NCBI GenBank assembly: GCA_963575745.1
Contig: CAUYUJ010018050.1
Span: forward strand, 23,501 to 87,500
Length of the DNA: 64,000 bases
Direction: 5' to 3'
Origin: Prorocentrum cordatum
Taxonomy: Eukaryota > Sar > Dinophyceae > Prorocentrales > Prorocentraceae
Under the pieces are notes generated by a model. It did no database searches, had not been told where the DNA came from, and saw only the letters and a list, made by a program, of their open reading frames with translations. The position numbers and the translations under genes were made by a program. How positions within the stretch are numbered: position 1 is the stretch's first letter; each line of letters begins with the position of its first letter. Shown in pieces: positions 11,427-21,003 of this stretch.

Positions 11427-12139
11427 ATCGTATTCCTGCTCCTCTTCTCCGCCCTCCTCGTAATACTCTTCCTCTTCCTCTTCTCCCTCGCCCTCGCCAG
11501 GTGCGCCATCTTCGTCCTCGTTGTCATTCGACGGTTCTTCGTCGACCTTTTTGTGTTTTTTCTTGTCTTTCGGCGCGTCGCCATCGGCCTTCTCTGGTTT
11601 CTCGGGCCCTTCTTTTGTCGCAGCGGCGGGCCTCTTCATGCCTTTTCCTTCGCCGTGTTTCCTGATGTATTCTTGCTTCACCTGCTCAAACTCATCTTTT
11701 GATTCATGTCCGCCTGCGACCTGCTTTCCAAACTTCTTGAACATAGAATCAACCTCATCACTATTGAACCAACTTTTGACCGCCATCTGAATGATCATGC
11801 GCTTCTTTTTTGGAGGCGGACAGTCCCAAACAAACAATCCCAAGTGACGAGTCCTTACATCGCTGATCATTCTATGGAATACTTCTACTGTCACCCGCAC
11901 TTTTTCTGCTGTCACAACCTCCCATAAATACGGATTGCCCTTCTTCTGCTGCTTCACACTCATCATGTCCTTCCAACGCTTATGGGTCATCCCAGGTATC
12001 GTATAGAAATCGCCGTCTTCGAAATTTACTGTGACCTCTTCGTCGTCGTCATTATCTGCGAGGCCAGTAGAATGCACTGGTGGTCCGCCGTTCTTCAACT
12101 TTCGAGCCGCGGCCTGCCCTGCCCTTGGAGAGAGCAACA
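11029..12139 (-). CDS. Large exon of the minus-strand gene: folded N-part, Glu-rich and Lys-rich C-part
   Basis: The frame is open for about 370 codons. Its first 150 codons are well mixed (for example FEDGDFYTIPGMTHKRWKDM and TRHLGLFVWDCPPPKKKRM). They are followed by a spacer, an almost pure Glu/Gly/Asp stretch (about 11560-11330) and a Lys-rich stretch (about 11330-11150). It ends at CTTAC before GTGAGG, a good donor. The likely acceptor is one of the AGs near 12139. The frame also opens upstream to an ATG at 12167, but that part looks like intron. Function unknown. Confidence 0.65.
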
Positions 12140-12894
12140 AACAACGCAGCCCAACGTGCGCTACCATGATTCTTAGAATGCAGGTACAATCACAAACAAT
12201 ATGCGCCCCCCCTTCTCGCCATCATCTCGCTGTCGAAGTCGTGCGAGTAATTATCTTCTTTGGCCTCCCCTGCGCCCCATTCGGGGGGGGGGATATGGGG
12301 GGAGGAGGGGGCACGTGCAGAAGAGAGTGGATCGAAGTTAAGGGTCGAAGATCTCCGAATAAAGTCCGAATGAACTCCACATGAATTCCGAATGAAATGC
12401 TCCACTGCCGCACTCTCTTGCTCGCCCCCCATCCCCTCCTCGGCGTGTTCCCAGAAATTCTTCAACCACTTTGGCTTCGAACTTTGGCTCCTCGGCTAGC
12501 CGGGGCCGCGCGCGGGCGAGGCGGGGGGCGGGGGGGGGGGATGGTGCAGGATGATGAGAAGATGGCCGATGAGGAAGGAAACGAATGGAGATAGCGAGGA
12601 AAGAAGGAAGGATGAACAGGGGCAAAAGACAAGGGAAACAGCAGACTCGGGCATCATCGTCGCACTCCTCCGCCTCATCCTCATGGCGCTGTTCCTCCTC
12701 ATTGCCCCGCTCCTCCGTCTGCCCCAATTGCCCTCGAGTCCTGGCTTTGATCGGCGCTTGTGCTACGCGCCTCAACGTGGCTCTCATCCGCCCGCACGCT
12801 TTGCGCGCCTCCAGCGTGTAGCGACATCCTACCCGCTCCCCCTTGTCCCTATGATGCGTTAGACTCCCGCCCATTCCCTCCCCCAGATCCGCGC

Positions 12895-13105
12895 CTGGCA
12901 AAGCCAAAATAATCATAGACGACGCGTCCGTGCACCAACTTTTCCGAGATGCCGCTAGCTTCCATTCTGTTTCCATATTTTCCGAAAGGGTCTGCAGCGA
13001 TTGTTTGGCATCTTGGGCTGTCATGTTTTGGGCTGGATGCAGCAATTGGCGGAGCTCGTCGATGAGATCTTTCCACTCGAGGAGACGCTTCGTATCTTGT
13101 GGGTC
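12895..13105 (-). CDS. Exon of the 7404-13380 minus-strand gene (helical segment)
   Basis: After a CCTGTCAG acceptor the frame reads DPQDTKRLLEWKDLIDELRQ and continues through a helical stretch to SWCTDASSMIILALP. It would end at CCAG followed by GCGCGG, a GC-type donor like those inferred in the large plus-strand gene further right. A GT donor is not obvious here. The preceding exon, ending near 13250, can join in phase 0. Confidence 0.55.
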
Positions 13106-13389
13106 CTGACAGGGGAGGGGCGGTGCGGGCGGGGCAATCAACGTTCCTCGTCCTCCCGATCATGTTCAATTCTGCTTCCACTTTTACTATATCCCCCATT
13201 CCCCCCCTTTCCCTCTCGCTCCCCATCCGCCCTCCCGCCGCCAACAAGTCGAGTCCCCGAGGTCTTTTGTGTACTGCAAGTCCTCTGGGGTCTTGATGTG
13301 TTTTTAAAGTATCCTCCAAAGCTCGTCGGGGTCAGCACCACTCTTCGCTTTTGTCTTTCCCATTTCTTTGTGCGCGGGGCGGGCTTTCC

Positions 13390-14010
13390 CGCGGGAGGCG
13401 GCCGCGGGGCGGCAGGCATGAGAAAAGCGGCAGCGGCGTACACCTGCCCAAACATTGTGGAGACGTGCATGGACAATGCGCGAGTGCAGACGTGTATACA
13501 CATATGATGTGTGGGGCCTCTAATTTGCATGTTAAATGATGATATATGAGATGATATATGATGTTAAGATATTAAAAAGAGATCCAGATCTGTTTTGTTA
13601 ATTGAGATCCTTTAAAGGGATCTAAGATGTACGATCTTGAAACAAGATCTGAAGTGCCTCTGGGAATGAAGCTGAAGAGTGTGCCACGCTGGGGTGCGAC
13701 AATAACAGAACCACGCTGGAGAAATAGCGTTGGTCTGGCTTTCTCCTTCTCTTTCTCTGCCATTGCATAGCACAGCATTGCATAGCATACATATATATAT
13801 ATACACATATATATATATATGTACATATATCATGTGCATAGCATTGCATAGCAGTGCATAGCAAATCATAGCATTGTATTGCATCGCATATGTGTTGAAG
13901 TGTTCAAGTGTTGAAGTTTTGAAGTGTTGCGGTTGAAGTGTTCAAGCGTTGCCGGCCTCGAGATGACTCGGCCAGTTTCTCCGGCCTCGAGATGACTCGA
14001 GCCGTTCTTG
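13390..14010. repeat. A/T-richer spacer with AT and CATAGCATTG repeats
   Basis: It contains AT dinucleotide runs (13789-13822) and reiterated GCATAGCATTGCATAGCA around 13765-13890. GTTGAAGTGTTCAAG repeats (13895-13950) follow, with a doubled GGCCTCGAGATGACTCG (13954 and 13982). GATCT-containing inverted motifs occur at 13575-13655. No coding frame is convincing. Confidence 0.6.
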
Positions 14011-14039
14011 AGCTAACCGCAGCAAGTCTCGGACCTCTG

Positions 14040-14440
14040 GGAAGTCTTGGGCGCGCCCGACGCCGCCGCCCCTGGCCTGAGCACGTCGTAGTCCACGCTC
14101 GCGCCTGCGCTGGCCTCTACCTCGTCCTTGCCCTCGTCCTCGTCATTCTCCTTGCGCTGGGCTCTGCGCCGGCGCCAGGCTGCCCGCTCCCACCTGTCTC
14201 GAGCGATGTCGCTGCGCATCATGATGTCGAGGTCCGCGCTGCTCTTGTCCTTGTCCTTGTCCTTGCCCTTCTTGCCCTTGTCCTTGTCCTTGCCCTTGTT
14301 GCCCCCCTCGTCCTCGCCCTTGCCGGCGCTGCCCTGTCTCGAGAGCCACTCCTGCCAGGTCGCGCTGCTGCGGCCTGAGCCTGCCATGTCGCGCTGCTGC
14401 TGCTGCGGCCGGCTGCGGCGCTGCGGCCTGCTGAGCGCTC
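14040..14440 (-). CDS. Candidate Lys/Asp/Gly-rich exon
   Basis: On the minus strand the frame reads DMAGSGRSSATWQEWLSRQG, then a KGKDKDKGKKGKDKDKDK stretch, then SADLDIMMRSDIARDRWERA and a charged tail. Only the parts around the repeat look like ordinary protein. Splice sites are not defined, and it could belong with the Gln/His-rich segment just upstream on the same strand. Confidence 0.35.
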
Positions 14441-14644
14441 CGCTCAAGCAATCGAACCGAAAGTCCATGCGGACGGATCGACTACGAGATCCCTGGGAAT
14501 CCCTCTGGGCACTGCAGAACCTTGGAGACTTTGGAGATCCCTTCGATCCCTCTGGCCTCTGGAGATCCTTGCGAATCCCTCTGGAGACCCTGGGGCCCTT
14601 CGAGGGCTCTGGAGACTCAGGAGGCCGCCATCCGAGCGACATCT

Positions 14645-14960
14645 GCAGCCTATGCAGACATCTGGTTGCGCTGGTGCTGCTCCATGCACTTGTGCTGCTG
14701 GTTGCGCTGGTGCTGCTCGATGTGCTGGATGCGCTGGTGCTGCTCGCTGCGCTGGCCGTGGAAGCGGTCGAGCTGCTCGATGCACTGGTGCTGCTGGATG
14801 CGCTCCTGCTGGTTGCGCTGGTGCTGCTGCTGCTGCCGCTGCTCCTCGGCGCGGGCTTCTGCTGCAGCTTCGACTCGGCGGCGTCGGTGGCGCGCAGCCG
14901 GGCGACGTGCCCACAGAGCCCTCGACCTCATCATCACAGGAGAGTGCAATGCCAGTGCCA
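14645..14960 (-). CDS. Candidate Gln/His-rich coiled-coil exon
   Basis: The minus-strand frame is rich in EQHQRIQHIEQHQRNQQHK and related repeats, preceded by RRRRVEAAAEARAEEQRQQQ. It may be a coiled coil. The underlying DNA is a roughly 24-30-bp repeat (TGCTGCTGGTTGCGCTGG-like) that is open in other frames too, so the coding call is weak. Confidence 0.3.
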
Positions 14961-14999
14961 CCATAGGGCGCCAGGTCGTGGGGGAGAGGGGCGGATGAT

Positions 15000-15005
15000 G
15001 ATGAT

Positions 15006-15036
<31 letters not shown>

Positions 15037-15052
15037 ATGATTGGGAGGAGAA

Positions 15053-15083
<31 letters not shown>

Positions 15084-15091
15084 CAGGAGCA

Positions 15092-15122
<31 letters not shown>

Positions 15123-15135
15123 CAGCAGGAAGAGG
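15000..15135. repeat. GGA/GAT trinucleotide tract
   Basis: Almost pure ATG, then GGA repeats with short G runs. It separates the two low-complexity candidate exon regions. Confidence 0.85.
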
Positions 15136-15404
15136 AGGACCCCCGATGGTGGTCATGGTTTTGCCCTCTTCTGGTGGTCGCCCTTGCCGCCCTTGCCGCC
15201 CTTGCCGCCCTTGCCGCCGTCGCTGCCCTTGCCGCCTTTGCCGCCCCACATGGCGGCGCAGCCGGCCGGCGGGCGGCGCCGCGGCACCCGGCTGGCAACG
15301 AGATGGTTACGGTGTGAATTCCATGAGAACTCCAAGAGGGCTCCCATGACGACGGCGCGCGCGGGCGTCGTGCGGTGGTCGTCATGGGCACCTGACGGGT
15401 GGGA

Positions 15405-16765
15405 CTTGTCAGGTGTCCACCCCTGACGGTGGTGGTGTCTGTCAGGGGTCTACCCCTGACGGTGTGGGGGGGGGGGGGTCTGTCAGGGGTCCACCCCTGG
15501 CGGTGCGGTATGTCAGGGATCCACCCCTGACGGTGGGGGGTCTGTCAGGGGTTCACCCCTGACGGGGTGCTGTCAGGGGTCCACCCCTGACGGGGCGGCT
15601 GTCAGGGGTCCACCCCTGACGGGGTGCCTGTCAGGGGTTCACCCCTGACGGGGAGGTATGTCAGGGGTCCACCCCTGACGGGTGGTGGGGTCTGTCAGGG
15701 GTACACCCCTGACGGGTGGGGTGGTCTGTCAGGGGTCCACCCCTGACGGTGGGGTGGTCTGTCAGGGGTCCACCCCTGACGAGGGCTAGCTCTGGTGTCT
15801 GTCAGGGGTCAACCCCTGACGGGGTGGGATCTGTCAGGGGTCCTCCCCTGACGGTCGGGGCTGTCAGGGGTCCCCCCCTGACGGTGAGGGTCCCTGTCCA
15901 GGTGCCCCCCCCCTGACGGGGGGGGGGTTTGTCAGGGTCCACCCCTGACGGGGGGGGGTGTCAGGGGTCCACCCCTGAAGGTGTGGGATCTGTCAGGGTC
16001 CACCCTGATTGGTGGGGATCTGTCAGGGGTTCCCCCCTGACGCAGGGGTGTCCCTGTCAGGGGTCCACCCGGGGGAATCCCTCCCATATGTCCACTCTCT
16101 GACGGGGGGGGGTCGTCAGGGTCACACAAAACCTGAACAAAAGAAGGGGAAGGGGGCTGTCAGAATAGTACACACACAACTAATAACCGGGTGGGATAGT
16201 CTGTCCACAAAAAAAAGGACATATAAAAACCCACCCCTGACGGAAGGGAGGTCTGTCAGGGTCCACCCCTGACGGGGAGGTCTGTCAGGGGTTCACCCCT
16301 GGCGGAGGGGATCTGTCAGGGGTCCACCCCTGACGGGAGGGGTCTGTCAGGGGTCCACCCCTGACGGTGGTGGTATGTCAGGGGTCCACCCCTGACGGGG
16401 GGAGGGGCTGTCAGGGGTCCACCCCTGACGGGGAAGGGGTCTGTCAGGGTCCCACCCCTGCGGTCGGTCTGTCAAGGTGGACCCCTGGCATGACCCCCCC
16501 CTGTCCGGTGGCGGACCCCCCTTGGGGGGAAAAAAAAAAAAAAAAAAACGACCCACACCGTCAGGAGTGAACCCCTGACAGACCCCGCCCATCATGGTGT
16601 GGACGGCCCTGCAGACGCCACGCCGGTCAGGGGTGAACCCCTGACAGACCCCCCCATCAGGGGTGGATCCGCTGGCAAAGCACCCCCTCGACCCCCCGTC
16701 AGGGTGGACGCAGGACTCCTGCCAGTCCCCCACGTCCCACCCGTCAGGAATGTGCTCCTGACAGA
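15405..16765. repeat. Palindromic satellite: about 35 hairpin units
   Basis: The core TCAGGGGTCCACCCCTGA recurs every 28-40 bases. Its 8-base arms are exactly complementary around a 2-base centre, so each unit can form a hairpin or cruciform. The spacer is variable and G-rich (CGGGG-GGTCTG). Some copies are degenerate, and one part (16100-16210) is decayed. After a run of about 20 A residues at 16530-16548 the units continue in the opposite orientation (GGTGAACCCCTGACAGACC at 16566 and 16628). Open frames through the array are artefacts of the repeat. Confidence 0.9.
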
Positions 16766-16799
16766 CCACCGCCCCCCCGGGGCCCCTAGGGGAGAGGCG

Positions 16800-16935
16800 G
16801 GAGGGGGCTGAGAAGGCGGAGGAGGAGGGGGAGGAGGAGGAGGGGGATGAGGAGGAGGAGGGGAGGGAGGAGGAGGAGGAAGAGGAGGAGGAGGAGGAGG
16901 AGAGTGTAGGAGGAGGAGGAGGAGGAGGAGGAGAG
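16800..16935. repeat. GGA trinucleotide tract
   Basis: About 130 bases of GGA with minor interruptions, directly after the palindromic satellite. Confidence 0.85.
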
Positions 16936-17537
16936 GAGTTATGTCAGGAGAATGGACGGGGGGGTGGACTCGTACGACCTCGGCCCGGCCTCCTGTAGGC
17001 CGGCTGCCACCTTTCAATGCCGAGGCAGCCATCCGCCAATGGCAGACACCGTTGCAGCACGGCGCATCCTCCCACCCACCCACCTCCGCGTCTCCCTGCT
17101 CCTCTGCCTGATATATATCCTCCTGTCCTTCCTCCTTTCCTCCTACGTTATCTCGTGCGTGCGAAAGGGTGGACTAAACGCGGATTCTGGGGTGTTCCGC
17201 CCCCCTTCTCCCCCCCTGGGTTCGCGGGCCCCTCGCCCACCCCCTCCCCCCGCGCAACTTAGTACACCCTCCGTCTCTGTTTTGCCAGGGGCTTCCCCCT
17301 CCCTCCACTCCTGAAGTAAGAGGTCCACTTTTTTTGCCACCCCCTCATCATCTTCCCGAATGAGCCCCTCCCGTTGTTCGGGCTAAGCCGACTACGGGAG
17401 CAGGGGAGGTGCGCACGGCTGCGGAGACTCTCCCTTTCCGCCGTCAGTCAGTCAGGAGGAGGAGGAGGAGGAGGAGGCGGAGGAGGAGGAGGAGGAGGAG
17501 CTAGGGGGGCCCCCGCCCCAAACCCTCCCCTCCACCA
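16936..17537. other. No gene supported; short GGA tract
   Basis: A mixed, C-rich stretch followed by a GGA tract (17456-17500). A short inverted motif CCGGCCTCCTGTAGGCCGG occurs at 16984-17002. Confidence 0.45.
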
Positions 17538-18095
17538 TTGAAGCACGCGCGCGCGCTGGGGGTGGCGCCTCCAGCCCGAAAGGCGCCGCCAGCCAGGCGC
17601 CGCCCCGCCGCCGCCCGCCCGGGAGCCGCGCCTGCGGGCGCGGGCGAGTCTGTGGAGGATGGCGCCGACGGCGACGATGAGACGACGCAGACGCCGCCGC
17701 CGACGACTACAGTGGGGGCACGGCCACAAGAAACCTCCTCGAGAAACCCGCACAGGACGTCAATAGGTTTTCTGGCACGCGGACGCCAAGTTTTCCATCG
17801 TGGTTCCATCGTGACACCATCGAACTGCAAGCGACCCAGGGAACCCTGCAGGGAAGCCGATGGTTTCTTGGAAGTTGCCCCCCACGAGGAAGAGGAGGAG
17901 GAGGAGGCGGAGGAGGAGGAGGAGGAGGAGGGAGAGGGGGATGAGGCGGTGGCGCAGGCGGCAGCGGGAGCGGCAGCGGGCCCCGCGGTCGCGGCGGCTG
18001 AGGTTCCCGAACAAGCGCCGCCAGGATGGCCAGGTCCCCCGGAGAGCGGGACGCAGCCATCGCACCGCGCACCCAGGAAGGAGGTGGAGGCGTAG
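17538..18095 (+). CDS. Possible exon or small gene, Ala/Pro- and Glu-rich protein of 185 aa
   Basis: An ATG at 17538 opens 185 codons to TAG at 18093-18095. The N-part is basic and Ala/Pro-rich. The middle (TSIGFLARGRQVFHRGSIVT) looks like normal protein. Then come an acidic HEEEEEEEAEEEEEEEGEG stretch and an Ala-rich segment. The GGA repeat inflates open frames here, and the opposite strand is open too, so this is tentative. Nothing indicates a function. Confidence 0.3.
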   Translation: MKHARALGVAPPARKAPPARRRPAAARPGAAPAGAGESVEDGADGDDETTQTPPPTTTVGARPQETSSRNPHRTSIGFLARGRQVFHRGSIVTPSNCKRPREPCREADGFLEVAPHEEEEEEEAEEEEEEEGEGDEAVAQAAAGAAAGPAVAAAEVPEQAPPGWPGPPESGTQPSHRAPRKEVEA

Positions 18096-18574
18096 AGGGG
18101 AGAGGTGACGGAGAAGGTGAGGCGGAGAGAGGGATGAAGGAGAGGAGAAGTTGCAAAGAGAGGGTGGCAAGCCGACGAATCGGCATGCGACGAGGAGGGC
18201 GGGAAATTGATGGAGAAGGGACGAGAGGCGCAGGCAACGGGCCGGCGGCAGGGCGGCGCGCGGCGGCGGGGGCTGCCCTGGGCCGCCAATTGCGCGACGC
18301 GCGCTCGTCAACCCTCGCAGCCACGCCCTTCGCGACGCCCCATCCCCGCCCTTCTCCTCCGTCTACTCCTCCTCCCCATCATCCTTCTTCCCAGTCTCCC
18401 CATCCGCCACGCGCCCAGGTGGACGTGGGCGGCGCGACCGAGCTCCTCGTATATCCGTCTCGTGAATCCCCCGTGCATTCTATTTATGAATGCGACCATA
18501 ATCAAGATTTCAAGATTTACAGCGGCTGTGAATCTTGTTTCCATAGCATCAGGACATCAGAACCATAAGGGTGA

Positions 18575-18860
18575 CCGATGGTTTTTGTTCGGATTCCGCG
18601 GGGATTCTGAACGACTCCTTAGGGATCCCAAAGGATTCTTTCGGGATTCTCGAGGATTCCCGAAGGATTCCTCAGGATTCCCTTCGGATTCTTGAGGAGC
18701 CCTTACGGATTCCTGAAGATTCCTTGGGGATCCCTAGGGATGCCTTCGGGATTCCTCAGGATTCCCTTGGGATTGTTTTGGATTCCCTAGGGATTCCTAA
18801 GGATTCCTTAGGGATCCCTAAGGATCCCCAAGCGATCCCCAAGGATTCCCAGAGTCTGCC
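18575..18860. repeat. Degenerate GGATTCC minisatellite
   Basis: About 18 degenerate units of the type GGATTCCT(T/A)AGG and GGGATCCC, spaced 13-17 bases. The same style of repeat recurs at 49.3-50.2 kb and 62.2-62.5 kb. Confidence 0.75.
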
Positions 18861-19784
18861 CCTCGCAGGCCGCCCTTCACGAGCTTCCATAGGCTACCCC
18901 CGAGAAGCTGCCCCCCATCGGCAAATTCTGGGAAACCCTTCTTGCCGCCCGCCCAGCCAAGAATAATTTACGTTGCGCGCCCCCCTTAATTCAAATTCAC
19001 CCTCCACGCTAAAGCAGCAGGACCGCGCACGCCAAGAATAATAATTTTAAGCTTTTATTCTCCTTCGGAAATATCAGGGTTACCCTGTAAGTTCAAGCCC
19101 CAGGCCGGCCCCAAGATAATAATATTGCATTTCGTCTTGTTTCAGAACATGTTGAGATTCTTGGGAAATTCGATGGTAACCCTCGAATTTCCCCCAAAAC
19201 CCAAGAAGAAGTAGCTAATCGATAGGGTTGAATAGCTCTCAGCGCCCCGTCATGGGAGCAAGGGGAGGACGAGGAAGCAGAAGGAGTCTCGAACACGAAG
19301 TTGGGGGTGGGGGGCAATAAGACGGAGAGATATGAGGACGGGTACATGGGGAGGAGGGAAGAGTAAGACGAGGAGGAGAAAGAGGAAGTAGGAGGAATAA
19401 TTCAAACCCCATAGGGGACCCCGTGGGGAGAGGGCCGAGTTTTTTCTGAGCTGCCCAATCGCCCCCCCACTTCGCCCTGCGCAGCGTCGTGCCTGGCGGC
19501 GGCGGCGGCGGACTGCGCGATGGGCCGCCCCGGCCCCCGCGCGCCGCCCGTTGGGCCCGTTGGGCAGGTTCCGTTTCGCCGCTGGAAAGGGTCGTCTTGT
19601 GCACATTCGGTCACTGGGACGGCTACGTTCCCCTACAGGGTTGCGCGTTGCCAACGCAGCGGCCCTAGGAGAGCCACAGCCCGCCACCTGTGGTCCGTGC
19701 TGTTGTTGTCGTGCCCCCCGCTTGTTTGCTGAATTTTCCCCCTCCTGGTCAGGTCCCTCCCTCTGGAGCCCGGCTCGCAAATCT
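18861..19784. other. No gene seen
   Basis: It contains a perfect 13-base palindrome CAGGGTTACCCTG at 19076-19088 and some A/T-richer sequence (19030-19210). Frames present are short or compositionally odd. Confidence 0.45.
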
Positions 19785-19924
19785 TCCCCGCTCCTCTCTC
19801 TGTCGCTCTCTGTCTCTCTCTGTCTCTCTGTCTACTCTCTTCTCTCTCTCTCTCTCTCTTCTCTCTCTCTTTCTTCTCTCTCTCCGATTCTGACGGTCTC
19901 TCTCATCGTCTCTCCTTCAGGAAG

Positions 19925-19961
<37 letters not shown>

Positions 19962-20012
19962 CTCATCATCCTCTCCTCCTCTCTCTCTCTCTCTGCTCAT
20001 CAATCCTCAGGG

Positions 20013-20077
<65 letters not shown>

Positions 20078-20080
20078 AGT
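19785..20080. repeat. CT microsatellite
   Basis: About 290 bases of CT repeat with interruptions (for example GATTCTGACGG and ATCATC). Confidence 0.9.
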
Positions 20081-20279
20081 CTCGGCTCGAGAGTGCCCTG
20101 CACTCATAGCGTAGCCGCGACGCGAAGCGCCCCGCTCTGGAGCCCCGACTCCAGGCCTCGCGAGACCGGAACCGCGCCAGCAGCGCGGTACTGATTTGCG
20201 TCTCCTCACTTCCTCAGTGCGACCGCCGCCATGGCCCCGCTGTCTGCGCCAGGCCGCCACCGCACTTTCACGTCTCACC

Positions 20280-21003
20280 ATGCTGTACTACCTGAGCTGC
20301 CTGGCCATGTTACTGTACATAGGCACCAGGACCTTGTCTTCCGCGTGCCCGTCCTGCACGGGCGCGACCTCCCAGTGCCACCTGGACACGCCCCACACGT
20401 GCCGCGTGCGGATCTTCACGAAGATCTACGTATACTTGGGCATGACGTGTTTCACCTGCGCGCCGAGCTGCGCGCCTACCGAGCCGACCTCCGCGCTCAC
20501 CTACCAGGCACCGACGCCAACACAGACGACTCCGTCCAGCACCTGCTCACCTCGGTACGGCCAGGTATCCAGGGGGGGGGTCGGGCTCCCGACTGCTGAG
20601 GGTGACGGTGCTGAGTGCGGTCGGGCTGTTCCCACGCCTGCCGTCGTCGCGCCGTGCGTGACAAGCAGTCGGCCCCCAACCTCCCCCCGGGAGCGCTCCC
20701 GCGGCACCGCAGGCACCGCTCTCAACTTCATCGGCATTATCTTGCTGAACTTCGGGTGCGGCCTCGGCTCCACCTTCGGCATCGCTCTCGGCACCGTCGG
20801 CACGGTCTTGCGTACCATCGGCAAGGGCACCAGGAGCGTCGTCAAGCACATCGTCGACTCCGCCGTCACGGCGGGCCCAGCCCGCCCCACAAGGGCCGTC
20901 AAGGTCGGCTACGCGTTCTTCGGCGTCCTCGGCTCCGCCTGCGGCTTCAAGGGCACGGCGGGCCTGGCCCGCCCCAAACGGGCCACCATCCTCGGCCGTC
21001 GTC
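20280..21003 (+). CDS. Candidate 5' part of the repeat-protein gene, hydrophobic N-terminus
   Basis: From the ATG at 20280 one frame reads MLYYLSCLAMLLYIGTRTLS, a plausible signal or anchor segment. Around 20720-20860 the same frame reads GTALNFIGIILLNFGCGLGS and FGIALGTVGTVLRTIGKGT, a Gly-rich hydrophobic stretch that looks membrane-associated. The frame closes at 21144-21146, so joining to the repeat frame (21004-25101) would need an intron or a frame error near 21000. An alternative start at 20231 (context GCCGCCATGG) opens another protein-like frame for 122 codons. I cannot decide between the two. Confidence 0.35.

Larger units (their letters stand above)
7404..13380 (-). pseudogene. Multi-exon gene for an unrecognised charged protein, with frame breaks
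   Basis: Protein-like exons lie in order on the minus strand. Near 13380-13250 the frame reads GKTKAKSGADPDELWRIL, then a TAA (13304-13306), then KHIKTPEDLQYTKDLG. Further exons are 13105-12895, about 12495-12385, about 12269-12208, about 12139-11029, about 10110-9845, 9722-9418, about 9380-9130, about 9015-8840 and about 8170-7404. The introns contain CT, poly-T and ACG repeats. Three defects are visible: the TAA in the first exon, a frame change near 9230 in a Lys/Glu-rich segment, and a frame change near 7660 in an A-rich segment. They may be real (a decayed copy) or consensus errors in homopolymers. I do not recognise the protein. A middle Glu-rich region followed by Lys-rich stretches suggests a nuclear or nucleic-acid-associated protein, but that is inference. 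It converges with the 2160-6039 gene. Confidence 0.55.

Noticed and set aside
15405-16765. CRISPR array, because of regular palindromic repeats
   Set aside because: Spacers are low-complexity and G-rich rather than unique, lengths vary, there are no cas genes, and the setting is a eukaryotic nuclear genome.
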